This document shows positions 1 through 7,126 of a stretch of 64,000 bases of DNA, piece after piece. The notes under the pieces are model-generated. The model worked only from the letters and a program-made list of their open reading frames with translations. It had not been told where the DNA came from and did not search any database. A program made the translations under genes and the position numbers. Position 1 is the stretch's first letter, and each line of letters starts with the position of its first letter. The stretch is from an uncultured Bacteroidota bacterium (lineage in GTDB: Bacteria; Bacteroidota; Bacteroidia; Flavobacteriales; Flavobacteriaceae): contig CACMJT010000003.1 in NCBI GenBank assembly GCA_902614065.1, forward strand, positions 62,001-126,000, given 5' to 3'.

Positions 1-655
1 TAAAACCGACCTAGTTTCAGAATCAGATCTCAGAAATTTATATGATATTATTCACAAGTTAAATCCAGATGCTAAAATTATCCCAACAAACCACTCTAAG
101 GTTAATCTAAGTGACGTTATTAATACAGGATTATTCGACTTTGAAAAAGCAGAATCATCGGCAGGTTGGATTAAAGAATTAGAAAACGAACATATCCCTG
201 AAACAGAAGAATATGGGATTGGTTCATTTGTCTATCGAAGAAAAAAACCCTTTCACCCTGATAGATTTCTTAACTTTATTAAATATCAGTTCCCAAAAAA
301 TATAATTAGAAGTAAAGGTTTATTTTGGATTGCATCTAGGGCTGATCAAGCTCTTGTCTGGAGCTCTGCAGGCGGATCAGTAAAGACAGATCCTGCTGGT
401 GTTTGGTGGGACTCCATGCCATTTTCTGAAAGAATAAATTATGCAAATTTTGTCAATAACCAACAAATGATTGAGTCAGATTGGTGTTCGGATTTTGGAG
501 ACAGGAAAATCGAACTGGTATTTATTGGCCAACAACTAGATGTTAATGCTATAACAACAAAACTGGATGAGTGTTTATTGAATGAGGAAGAGATAGTTGC
601 ATGGAAAAATGAAGATCTTCATTTAATTGATAGTTGGCCAGTTTCTCATCAATAA
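1..655 (+). CDS. CobW/COG0523-family GTPase (zinc metallochaperone type), 3' part only
   Basis: The reading frame is open from base 2, so the gene begins before the window; about 217 C-terminal residues are visible. The first residues, KTDL, fit the end of the NKxD guanine-specificity motif of G3E GTPases. After a linker comes the CobW C-terminal domain: a segment with YGIGSFVYRR and PFHPDRF, then RSKGLFWIASR, a WWD, and an ending with LVFIGQQLD followed by a short acidic helix. This order is typical of the YciC/ZigA-like proteins that deliver zinc or other metals in the cytoplasm under metal limitation. The metal cannot be told from the C-terminal part. A candidate terminator follows at 689-718. 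Confidence 0.85.
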   Translation, partial: KTDLVSESDLRNLYDIIHKLNPDAKIIPTNHSKVNLSDVINTGLFDFEKAESSAGWIKELENEHIPETEEYGIGSFVYRRKKPFHPDRFLNFIKYQFPKNIIRSKGLFWIASRADQALVWSSAGGSVKTDPAGVWWDSMPFSERINYANFVNNQQMIESDWCSDFGDRKIELVFIGQQLDVNAITTKLDECLLNEEEIVAWKNEDLHLIDSWPVSHQ

Positions 656-688
656 TCAATTTAACATTAAATACACAGTATTTAAACT

Positions 689-718
689 AAAATACAATAG
701 AATTATATTCTGTATTTT
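689..718 (+). terminator. candidate terminator after the CobW gene
   Basis: AAAATAC (689-695) pairs with GTATTTT (712-718) and AGAAT (699-703) with ATTCT (707-711), leaving a three-base bulge and a TAT loop. A T-rich stretch follows. The stem is A/T-rich and therefore weak. Confidence 0.4.
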
Positions 719-739
719 ATTCTTTATAAATTTATCCGC

Positions 740-1000
740 ATGAAAACTTCGATTGAAATAACCCTTATGCCACTAAATGATGATTACAAATCAATCATTA
801 AAAAATTTATAATTTCTTTGCGAGAAAGTAATTTTCAAATCCTTGAAAATCCATTGAGCACTCAAATATTTGGTGAACTTGAACCCACTATGCTAATGCT
901 CATAGAGAAAATTAATAATATTTTCTCAGCTTGTGATGGCATTATGGTCAATTTAAAAATTGTCAAAGGGAACAGGTATCATTATAAGCCTGATTTTTAG
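740..1000 (+). CDS. thiamine-binding protein of the YkoF/MTH1187 type
   Basis: An 86-residue soluble protein. The pattern begins with an edge strand (TSIEITLMPL), then an amphipathic helix with YKSIIKKFI, then NPLSTQIFGE, a second helix and a final strand with VNLKIVKG. This matches the small single-domain proteins related to the thiamine/HMP-binding YkoF fold (ferredoxin-like, usually multimeric). The role is probably binding a thiamine-related ligand, but no thiamine gene is adjacent. It ends one base before the ubiE start and probably shares its transcript. Confidence 0.65.
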   Translation: MKTSIEITLMPLNDDYKSIIKKFIISLRESNFQILENPLSTQIFGELEPTMLMLIEKINNIFSACDGIMVNLKIVKGNRYHYKPDF

Positions 1001-1001
1001 G

Positions 1002-1688
1002 ATGAAAAATCAAATAAAAACAATGTTTAACTCCATTTATGAAGAGTATGATCTCATAAATAACCTCATCACTTTTGGTCTTCACAAAAATTGGAAAAAA
1101 CAAATTGTAGATATTTCTAGATCTTTAAATCCAAAAAGAATATTAGACGTGGCAACTGGCACTGCTGATATTGCTATAGCACTGACTAAAATCAAAAATT
1201 GTGAAATTATTGGGATGGATTTATCGTCCAATATGTTAGACATCGGGGATAAAAAAATCAAGGATTTAGGTCTTCAACAAAGTGTTATACTTGAGCTAGG
1301 AGATGTTGAAAATTTAAAGTATAATGATAATTATTTCGATGTTGTAACAGTAGGTTATGGCGTGCGAAATTTTGAGAACCTAAAAAAATCTTTGGATGAA
1401 ATCTACAGAGTTCTAAAGAAAAATGGAACCTTGATAATCTTAGAAACGTCAGTGCCAAAAAACAAAATCATCAAATTATTTTATAATTTTTTCACAAAAT
1501 TTTATGTAAAATTAATTGGCTTAATTCTGTCCAAAAACTTTGAAGCATATTCTTATTTACAGAAATCTGCATCAAATTTTCCCCACGGCCATGAGTTTAT
1601 AAATATTTTAAAAAACTCAAAATTTACAAACATATCACAGGATATAAAATTGTTTGGAGCTTCTACAATTTATGTGGCAAATAGATAG
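1002..1688 (+). CDS. ubiE: demethylmenaquinone methyltransferase
   Basis: A 228-residue class I SAM-dependent methyltransferase that makes menaquinone from demethylmenaquinone. Seen in the sequence: the family N-terminus MFNSIYEEYDLIN (residues 8-20), SAM motif I ILDVATGTAD (47-56), acidic strand end GMDLS (71-75), and the UbiE/COQ5 signature GYGVRNFENL (118-127). The ATG at 1002 is preferred to the in-frame ATG at 960, which lies inside the preceding gene and adds residues foreign to the family. Menaquinone is the expected quinone of Flavobacteriia, so the menaquinone reaction is more likely than the ubiquinone one. Confidence 0.93.
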   Translation: MKNQIKTMFNSIYEEYDLINNLITFGLHKNWKKQIVDISRSLNPKRILDVATGTADIAIALTKIKNCEIIGMDLSSNMLDIGDKKIKDLGLQQSVILELGDVENLKYNDNYFDVVTVGYGVRNFENLKKSLDEIYRVLKKNGTLIILETSVPKNKIIKLFYNFFTKFYVKLIGLILSKNFEAYSYLQKSASNFPHGHEFINILKNSKFTNISQDIKLFGASTIYVANR

Positions 1689-1738
1689 TATTTATTGGGC
1701 AAAATCATAAAACAAAATAAATTATGTAAATTAAAGTC

Positions 1739-2083
1739 ATGGAAAATTTATCTTTTGCATGTCAAATCATAGTAGCAGCCTCTGTTTTATACATATGGGT
1801 TTTTAGATACGACAATATTGTTGTTGAGTTTAAACATTATGGTTACTCAAATCTTTTAAGGAATTTTGTGGGAGCTTCTAAAATTTCGATTTCTGCCATT
1901 ATGTTAATGGGGATTTGGTTCAGTGATGTTCTTGTTTACGCGTCTTTATCAATGGCTTTTTTCATGTTGTGTGCACAAGCTTCTCATTTAAAAGTTAAAA
2001 ACCCGATTGTCAAATTCATTCCATCTTTTGTTTTTCTTTTGATGTCTTTATTTGTGGCTGCATTTAATTATGGTTTATTGTAA
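1739..2083 (+). CDS. DoxX-like four-helix membrane protein (copy 1 of tandem pair)
   Basis: A 114-residue protein with four predicted membrane helices. It carries the DoxX-like pattern of a charged loop with EFKHYGYS after helix 1, then helices 2 and 3 and a polar KVKNP loop before helix 4. It is followed after three bases by a second protein of the same size and layout (EFKRWGYH in the equivalent loop), indicating a tandem duplication. DoxX-like proteins are often linked to redox or thiol systems, but no specific function can be assigned here. Confidence 0.6.
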   Translation: MENLSFACQIIVAASVLYIWVFRYDNIVVEFKHYGYSNLLRNFVGASKISISAIMLMGIWFSDVLVYASLSMAFFMLCAQASHLKVKNPIVKFIPSFVFLLMSLFVAAFNYGLL

Positions 2084-2086
2084 TTA

Positions 2087-2425
2087 ATGGAAAAAGCAAT
2101 AATTCTATTCACAGGAATTTCATTTATAATTTATGGTGTAAACTCTTTCTACTCTAGAAGAATGATTAGTGAGTTTAAAAGATGGGGATATCATAAGCAT
2201 AGAAAAACAATATCATCATTGCAAATTTTAGGCGGATTGGGTTTGTTGATTGGTTTAAAAATCAATATCCTTTTAATAGCATCTTCATTATGTTTATCAA
2301 TAATGATGTTTGTTGCGATAATTGTGAGAGTCAAGATAAATGATAATGTTGCTAGAATCCTACCAGCAATTACTTACCTAATGTTGAGCTCATTGATCTT
2401 TAACTATTCACTTCAGATTATTTAA
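2087..2425 (+). CDS. DoxX-like four-helix membrane protein (copy 2 of tandem pair)
   Basis: A 112-residue membrane protein with four predicted helices. The loop EFKRWGYHKHRK corresponds to EFKHYGYSNLLR of the preceding gene, and the VRVKINDNVARILP loop before helix 4 corresponds to LKVKNPIVKFIP. The three-base gap suggests one transcript and possibly a heteromeric complex. The two proteins have diverged well beyond a recent duplication. Confidence 0.6.
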   Translation: MEKAIILFTGISFIIYGVNSFYSRRMISEFKRWGYHKHRKTISSLQILGGLGLLIGLKINILLIASSLCLSIMMFVAIIVRVKINDNVARILPAITYLMLSSLIFNYSLQII

Positions 2426-2448
2426 ATTTGTGTTAGAATAATATTGTC

Positions 2449-2718
2449 TTGAATTTTTTAAAACCCATAAATATTTTTTTTCTTTTTTTTTCTATTGTGT
2501 TGTTGGCTGCATTATTTTTTATTGGAATATCCAACTATATAAATATTATACTCGTCATCCTTTATATAAATTCAATAATTATTATCACTGTAAAAGATAT
2601 CAATGATGTTCTAAAAAGTTTATTGATTTTTATATCACTATCGATTTTTCTGTACATATTGTATGTATTATACATTCATATCGGTTTGGGTCAATTTAAT
2701 TCACAGTTTTCAGTTTAA
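2449..2718 (+). CDS. small hydrophobic membrane protein, unknown
   Basis: An 89-residue frame starting at TTG with no internal Met to use instead. It is almost entirely hydrophobic, with about three membrane helices (roughly residues 8-28, 30-47 and 58-78) and a short polar tail. No family recognised. It lies in the same direction between the DoxX pair and the DUF2237 gene, so it may be co-transcribed. The low-complexity Phe/Ile/Leu composition in A+T-rich DNA leaves some doubt that it is a real gene. Confidence 0.4.
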   Translation: MNFLKPINIFFLFFSIVLLAALFFIGISNYINIILVILYINSIIIITVKDINDVLKSLLIFISLSIFLYILYVLYIHIGLGQFNSQFSV

Positions 2719-2733
2719 TAAAATAAAATCAAA

Positions 2734-3093
2734 ATGGAAAGTCTTAATGTTTTTGGTAAAAAGCTTGAACTGTGCAGCACTAATCCAATGACTGGTTTTT
2801 ACAGAAATGGTTGTTGTGATACAGGACCAAAGGATTATGGGACTCATACTGTTTGTGCGGTAGTCACTGATGAATTTTTGAAATTTTCAAAAGAGAGAGG
2901 TAACGATCTTACAACAGAAAATCCTATGTATAATTTTAAAGGACTAAAAAGTGGTGATAAGTGGTGTTTGTGTGTTTCTAGGTGGATTGAGGCTTATAAA
3001 GCTGGGTACGCACCAAAAATAATATTAGAATCTACCAATATAAAAACGCTTGAATATATAACTTTTGAAGAGCTTTTAGATTATAAATTTTAA
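2734..3093 (+). CDS. DUF2237 family protein
   Basis: A 119-residue cytoplasmic protein strongly matching DUF2237. Conserved blocks are NVFGKKLELCSTNPMTGF, GCCDTGP, HTVCAVVTDEFL, SKERGNDLTT, GLKSGDKWCLCVSRW and the ending LEYITFEELL. The several invariant cysteines and tryptophans suggest a metal- or redox-related fold, but the biochemical role of the family is not established to my knowledge. The length is complete for the family and the ATG start fits. Confidence 0.88.
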   Translation: MESLNVFGKKLELCSTNPMTGFYRNGCCDTGPKDYGTHTVCAVVTDEFLKFSKERGNDLTTENPMYNFKGLKSGDKWCLCVSRWIEAYKAGYAPKIILESTNIKTLEYITFEELLDYKF

Positions 3094-3227
3094 TCTTCGT
3101 GTTTTTCAATAAACTCCTTAACATTCTCACTTGTTTTTTCTCTACTTTCATTAAAGTATTGAAATAGGTAAAGGGTAAATAAAAACAATAAAGCAACAAC
3201 CAAAGATTTCATTATTTTTTCTTTCAT
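3090..3227 (-). CDS. possible 45-residue single-span membrane protein
   Basis: On the minus strand an ATG at 3227-3225 opens a 45-codon frame. It has a short basic N-terminus, one hydrophobic segment (about residues 8-24) and a charged C-terminal tail ending in KHED. It fills most of the gap between two plus-strand genes, and its stop overlaps the stop of the DUF2237 gene. The layout is that of a small membrane protein, but there is no homology evidence. Confidence 0.35.
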   Translation of the reverse strand: MKEKIMKSLVVALLFLFTLYLFQYFNESREKTSENVKEFIEKHED

Positions 3228-3284
3228 TCAATTAATTTTATTCAAGTTAATATAATTAAAAATGATATTTAGTAAATTTAAAAC

Positions 3285-3539
3285 TTGAAAACAGCACTTT
3301 TCATATTACTAATTTTATGGGGCTTGCCAAGTACATTTTTTAGAAGTAAGTTTAGAAAGATTGTTTATCAAACAGATGATTGGAAGATAAATATTAAACC
3401 AATCTTTGTTAAAGAAATAAAGGGACTTTTATTTAATCTCTATCCGGAAAATGAGGATTATCTAAAAACACGAAACAGTTATAGAATTTACTTACTCATC
3501 TATTTATTCACATTCATAGTTTACTATTTTTACAATTAA
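3285..3539 (+). CDS. small membrane protein, unknown, conserved-looking
   Basis: An 84-residue protein starting at TTG; the nearby ATG at 3262 leads to a stop within eight codons in another frame. It has an N-terminal helix (residues 2-20), a basic stretch with FRSKFRKIVY, a soluble middle with PENEDYL, and a C-terminal helix (about 66-82). The mixed composition of the middle section argues for real coding. I do not know the family. It is followed after 14 bases by another TTG-start membrane gene. Confidence 0.5.
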   Translation: MKTALFILLILWGLPSTFFRSKFRKIVYQTDDWKINIKPIFVKEIKGLLFNLYPENEDYLKTRNSYRIYLLIYLFTFIVYYFYN

Positions 3540-3553
3540 ATTTTAGTTCAGCT

Positions 3554-4204
3554 TTGCTTAGTAAAACAAATTTCTTGCACTCAATTTTTTCCTCCATTAT
3601 AGTATCAACTGTTTTTTTGTTTTACTATTCCAGTACCGTTTATAATTTGTTTGTAGAGGAGGATGGAATTATTGAGTATTCAACAGCTATTTTCTTGTTA
3701 TCCGTTTCAATATACTTAATAAATAAACTTTTGAAAACTGTGAAAGTCATCTCATCAAAAAATATTGGAATTATACTTTTTTCAATAATATTCTTTTTTG
3801 GATTTGGGGAGGAAATTTCGTGGGGACAAAGAATTTTCAATATTGAAACGCCAGATTTCTTTATTGAAAACAACCTGCAATCGGAGACCAATATTCACAA
3901 CTTAATGATTGGTGGCGTTAAATTGAATAAACTAATTTTCACTAATGGTTTATTTTTTATTTTTTCATTTTATTTTTTGGCAATACCTTATTTATATGCC
4001 AAAAGCAATAATATAAAATCCATAATAAATAAATTTTCCATTGTTATCCCAAAATATAGTCAGTCTATAATTTTTATTTTTTTTACAATAATTATATATC
4101 TTTTTGATCATGATCGCATTTCTGAAATATGGGAATGTTTATTTGCATTTACTATGCTTATGACATCAATCAATCCACTAAATAAACAAGAAATTTATTC
4201 TTAA
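3554..4204 (+). CDS. multi-span membrane protein with GEEISWGQR motif, unknown
   Basis: A 216-residue protein with about six membrane helices. The striking block is FGEEISWGQRIFNIETPDFF near residues 77-96, followed by NLQSETNIHNL. The charged, invariant-looking GEEISWGQR lies at the end of a helix. I recall such proteins as conserved hypotheticals in several phyla, but no function is known to me. The paired Glu and later His are reminiscent of intramembrane metalloproteases such as CPBP, although the spacing to Arg does not match their EExxxR motif. The start is TTG, and the stop overlaps the convergent GH16 gene by four bases. Confidence 0.6.
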   Translation: MLSKTNFLHSIFSSIIVSTVFLFYYSSTVYNLFVEEDGIIEYSTAIFLLSVSIYLINKLLKTVKVISSKNIGIILFSIIFFFGFGEEISWGQRIFNIETPDFFIENNLQSETNIHNLMIGGVKLNKLIFTNGLFFIFSFYFLAIPYLYAKSNNIKSIINKFSIVIPKYSQSIIFIFFTIIIYLFDHDRISEIWECLFAFTMLMTSINPLNKQEIYS

Positions 4205-5121
4205 TTTTTTTCGTAAACCTTGAAATAGTCAAGAATTAGGTGGTTAGGAAAGGCCGTATTTCCCTCATCTACAACACTCAATAATCCATTGTTAATCACC
4301 ATACACATAGGTTGATCAGGCCAGTCTGCTTCAGGAACTTCAACTCCCTTAGTTTTTGTATGTACAAGTTCACCATCGATATACCATTTCATATCATCTT
4401 TTGTCCATTTGAAACCATAGATGCGATGTTGTGCAGATGCGTTGTATGTAGCCTGGAAGTTGGGCAAGACATAACTATCGTTATGATTATCATTCCAAAC
4501 ACCATATATATACCTAAAATACATTTCATCATAACGGTTGGTATTAAAAAATTTACCAAAATATTCCCAAATATCAATTTCAGGTGGCCATCGTCTATTT
4601 TCTGAATCATCAATGATCCAGATGCCTGGCCAGACTTTGTCTCCCTTTGGGAATTTAGCCCTAACCTCAATATAAACATCTTTACTTGTACCATTGAAAT
4701 TTATTTTTTGGAGCGAGTTAATCCAGCCTGTTGAATAATTAAATTCACGCGCTGGATCGGTTCCAGTAATTGATTCTTTTTTATTGGCTAAATATAGTTG
4801 ACCGTTACTTGTATAAGTATTGGCATCCAGTATATATCCGGCATATTTATCGTTTAATAGGTTCTGCCCACCCGTTTGTTTATTCCAAATCATTCTAATG
4901 TTTGGATTCGTGTCGTGTGTCAAACCTTTAGACCATTTTGATCTATCAAATGAATTAAAGTCATCAATGACTACTAAATCAAAACCTGAGGGAACATGAG
5001 GCGAGTCTGGACTGTTGGTATTATTCCCTGAGCTATCATCAATGTTTGATCCTGAATCTCCACTATCAGAACATGAAAAAATAAGCAAACAAAAAACAAT
5101 TAATTTTAACTTTTTTATCAT
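4201..5121 (-). CDS. GH16 family glycoside hydrolase, lipoprotein
   Basis: A 306-residue surface or periplasmic lipoprotein. The signal peptide ends in the lipobox IFSC (Cys17), then comes a Ser/Asn/Gly/Asp-rich linker to about residue 45, and a GH16 beta-sandwich domain for the rest. The catalytic motif is E181-I-D183-I-W-E186, the beta-bulge form ExDxxE used by laminarinases, agarases, porphyranases and carrageenases; E181 is the expected nucleophile and E186 the acid/base. Also visible are KVWPGIWI before the motif and a closing strand with LDYFKVYEK. The likely substrate is an algal beta-glucan or galactan, not determinable by reading. No SusC/SusD pair is adjacent. It is divergent from the next gene. 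Confidence 0.88.
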   Translation of the reverse strand: MIKKLKLIVFCLLIFSCSDSGDSGSNIDDSSGNNTNSPDSPHVPSGFDLVVIDDFNSFDRSKWSKGLTHDTNPNIRMIWNKQTGGQNLLNDKYAGYILDANTYTSNGQLYLANKKESITGTDPAREFNYSTGWINSLQKINFNGTSKDVYIEVRAKFPKGDKVWPGIWIIDDSENRRWPPEIDIWEYFGKFFNTNRYDEMYFRYIYGVWNDNHNDSYVLPNFQATYNASAQHRIYGFKWTKDDMKWYIDGELVHTKTKGVEVPEADWPDQPMCMVINNGLLSVVDEGNTAFPNHLILDYFKVYEKN

Positions 5122-5152
5122 ATAGAATTGCTAACTTAATAAAAAAAACTTT

Positions 5153-5662
5153 ATGAAAAAATATTGCCTAACCATTATAGTTGCAGCGCTTTTTTATTCG
5201 TGTGCAACTGAACAAAAATCAATTGGTATGACAACTTGGTCTGACGATGGAAAAGAATATAAATTCTTTCTCGGCACACAAGAAGCTGTTGACATTGTTA
5301 TGAAGTACGATGAGTTTAGTGACTCTAGAGAATATCAAAAGGCTTTTGAGCTTTTTTCCGATACTGCCTCAATCACTTACTATGATGGTAATAAAGTAAC
5401 TCCTACTGAACTGTTTGATTTTTTTAAAAGAAGGGACTCAATTTATGATGCAAATGGAGCAACAATGAACTGGAATTTAGTTAATGTATTCTCGGTCGAT
5501 ATAGATCCAACAAGAGGGGGTGAACACGTAACAGCAGACTATGTTGTAAATTTTGATGATGGAGAAAATCAAAGTAGCTTTAATTCAATATTAAGGTATT
5601 ATGTATTGGATGGAAAAATAGTTTGGGTCAATCAGTTTAACCAGTCAGTCATTGATGAATAG
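5153..5662 (+). CDS. NTF2/SnoaL-like lipoprotein
   Basis: A 169-residue lipoprotein: signal peptide with lipobox FYSC (Cys17), then a cone-shaped NTF2-like domain suggested by helices around EAVDIVMKYDEF and YQKAFELFSDTASITYYDG, TELFDFFKRRD, and a C-terminal sheet ending with YYVLDGKIVWVNQF. No catalytic residue is evident and the ligand is unknown. The start of the following lipoprotein overlaps this stop by eight bases, so the pair is probably translated together and may function together. Confidence 0.6.
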   Translation: MKKYCLTIIVAALFYSCATEQKSIGMTTWSDDGKEYKFFLGTQEAVDIVMKYDEFSDSREYQKAFELFSDTASITYYDGNKVTPTELFDFFKRRDSIYDANGATMNWNLVNVFSVDIDPTRGGEHVTADYVVNFDDGENQSSFNSILRYYVLDGKIVWVNQFNQSVIDE

Positions 5663-6113
5663 ATTTTATTTATTATTTCTAGCGCTTGTATTGGCGTGCC
5701 ATACAAATAATACACAAAAAGAATTGGTTGTTTTGGACAATAAAGATTCCGAAGAAATAACATTTATTCTTGAACTTAATACTAAAGAAAATTCGCTAGA
5801 AGATGTCGAAAGTTTTACCCAATACCTTTCTGATTTTATTGTAGAGAGAGAGCCTTCCACTGTTTATGGATATTACATTTCGGAGGATGGTAAAAAAGTA
5901 ACACTTATTGAGCGTTACAATAATAGCCAAGATGGTATTCAACATGGAATAGATTTTATAAATGGACCTAATTTTGAAAAATTTTTTGAAATATTTGAGA
6001 TAGAATCATTTATAACAATTGGAAATGCCTCGGATGAATTTAAATCATGGACATCTGAAAACGGTTTCGAAATTGAGTATAGAGAATCTATTGGAGGCTA
6101 CGTAAGAAGATAA
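5655..6113 (+). CDS. lipoprotein with ABM-like dimeric alpha/beta-barrel domain
   Basis: A 152-residue lipoprotein with lipobox LVLAC (Cys15). The mature part resembles the antibiotic-biosynthesis-monooxygenase-like fold: a strand with TFILELNTKE, a helix (SFTQYLSDFIVE), a strand GYYISEDGKKVTLIERY, and a helix leading to a phenylalanine-rich block near GPNFEKFF. ATG at 5655 is preferred to the TTG at 5652. It overlaps the upstream gene by eight bases. Enzymatic activity is uncertain. Confidence 0.55.
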   Translation: MNRFYLLFLALVLACHTNNTQKELVVLDNKDSEEITFILELNTKENSLEDVESFTQYLSDFIVEREPSTVYGYYISEDGKKVTLIERYNNSQDGIQHGIDFINGPNFEKFFEIFEIESFITIGNASDEFKSWTSENGFEIEYRESIGGYVRR

Positions 6114-6182
6114 AAGTTAACAATCATCAAGATCTCATATGTTTTATTGGGTTTTGCCTGTATATATTCAAAGAATTAAATC

Positions 6183-6617
6183 ATGGAAACAATAAAAATT
6201 ATAGTATTTACATTATGTATTCTAACAGTATTTTATTCAATAATTAAAAAAAATCGTATTTATTTCAATTACGGGTATTTAATAATTGGACTATTAATAA
6301 TTTTTGATCAAATCAGTATTTACATTGAAAATTTAGATCCTTTAAATTTGGCAATAGCGTGTCTATGGCTGATACAAGTAATTTTAGTCATTCCAAATAG
6401 ATTACCCCCATTAACTAAAGATGGGAGCGTAGTTGCAAAATCAGCTGTTCCCAAAATAATGATTAGCCTTTCGATAATTAATTTTTTTGGAGCTTTTTAT
6501 GCGACGCAAGTAGATTACATTCCATCAGCTGCAGTTTATGGGCATGTGATTTTAGGTCTGCTTCCAATCTTCCCTGCATATTTTTTACTTACTGGAAAAA
6601 TAGAAACTATAGATTAG
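6183..6617 (+). CDS. membrane protein of unknown function
   Basis: A 144-residue protein with four to five predicted helices (about residues 3-20, 28-46, 54-72, 88-106 and 118-138). The loop between helices 3 and 4 carries PNRLPPLTKDGSVVAKSAVP. No family recognised. The stop abuts the end of the convergent thioesterase gene without a spacer. Confidence 0.6.
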   Translation: METIKIIVFTLCILTVFYSIIKKNRIYFNYGYLIIGLLIIFDQISIYIENLDPLNLAIACLWLIQVILVIPNRLPPLTKDGSVVAKSAVPKIMISLSIINFFGAFYATQVDYIPSAAVYGHVILGLLPIFPAYFLLTGKIETID

Positions 6618-7034
6618 TTATTTTTTGAATTCCATAATCAAAGCTGTGTGAATCAAGGTTGCAACTAATTTTCCATCCAGATTGTAAAGTTCACCCCTCA
6701 TAGTTACAATGTTTTTACCCTTTTTAATTATTTCGGCAGTTGCTATCGCATCTCCTTCAAACAAAGGTCTGTGATGAATACTGTGTAAATTCGTTGAGTT
6801 GGGATATATGGTGCCGTCAGCTTCATAAATTAAAAGAAGGCTTGTCACATCATCTAACATGGAATTCATTTGTCCACCTTGAACAGTTCCAGCGGGATTT
6901 AAAGTATTGGAAGGGAAAGAACCTTTTAATTTTAAAAACCCTTCACGATATTCTATAAATTTAAAGTTGAAAATTTTTCCTGATCCACCCTTATTTTTAT
7001 GAAAGGCTAAATATTTTTCAATCTCTTCTTTCAT
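6618..7034 (-). CDS. PaaI-type hotdog thioesterase
   Basis: A 138-residue hotdog-fold protein, the usual length for the PaaI/YbgC-like family. The central helix region reads NPAGTVQGGQMNSMLDDVT (about residues 46-64), which corresponds to the HGG...D motif of acyl-CoA thioesterases; here Q replaces the usual His before GG, and Asp61/62 remain. Strands with TNLHSIHHRPLFEGDAIATA and GKLVATLIHTALIM complete the fold. The substrate is probably an acyl-CoA, specificity unknown. Confidence 0.75.
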   Translation of the reverse strand: MKEEIEKYLAFHKNKGGSGKIFNFKFIEYREGFLKLKGSFPSNTLNPAGTVQGGQMNSMLDDVTSLLLIYEADGTIYPNSTNLHSIHHRPLFEGDAIATAEIIKKGKNIVTMRGELYNLDGKLVATLIHTALIMEFKK

Positions 7035-7126
7035 TTTATTTTGTTGTTTGATTTTAGGGTTTTATTTAAGATAAATTTAATAAAGATTGATTAGATTTAT
7101 GTGTTAAAATTTAATCAAAATAAAAT

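Noticed and set aside
960..1001. Upstream in-frame ATG for ubiE at 960
   Set aside because: It lies inside the preceding gene and adds residues not typical of the family; ATG at 1002 is adjacent to the upstream stop.
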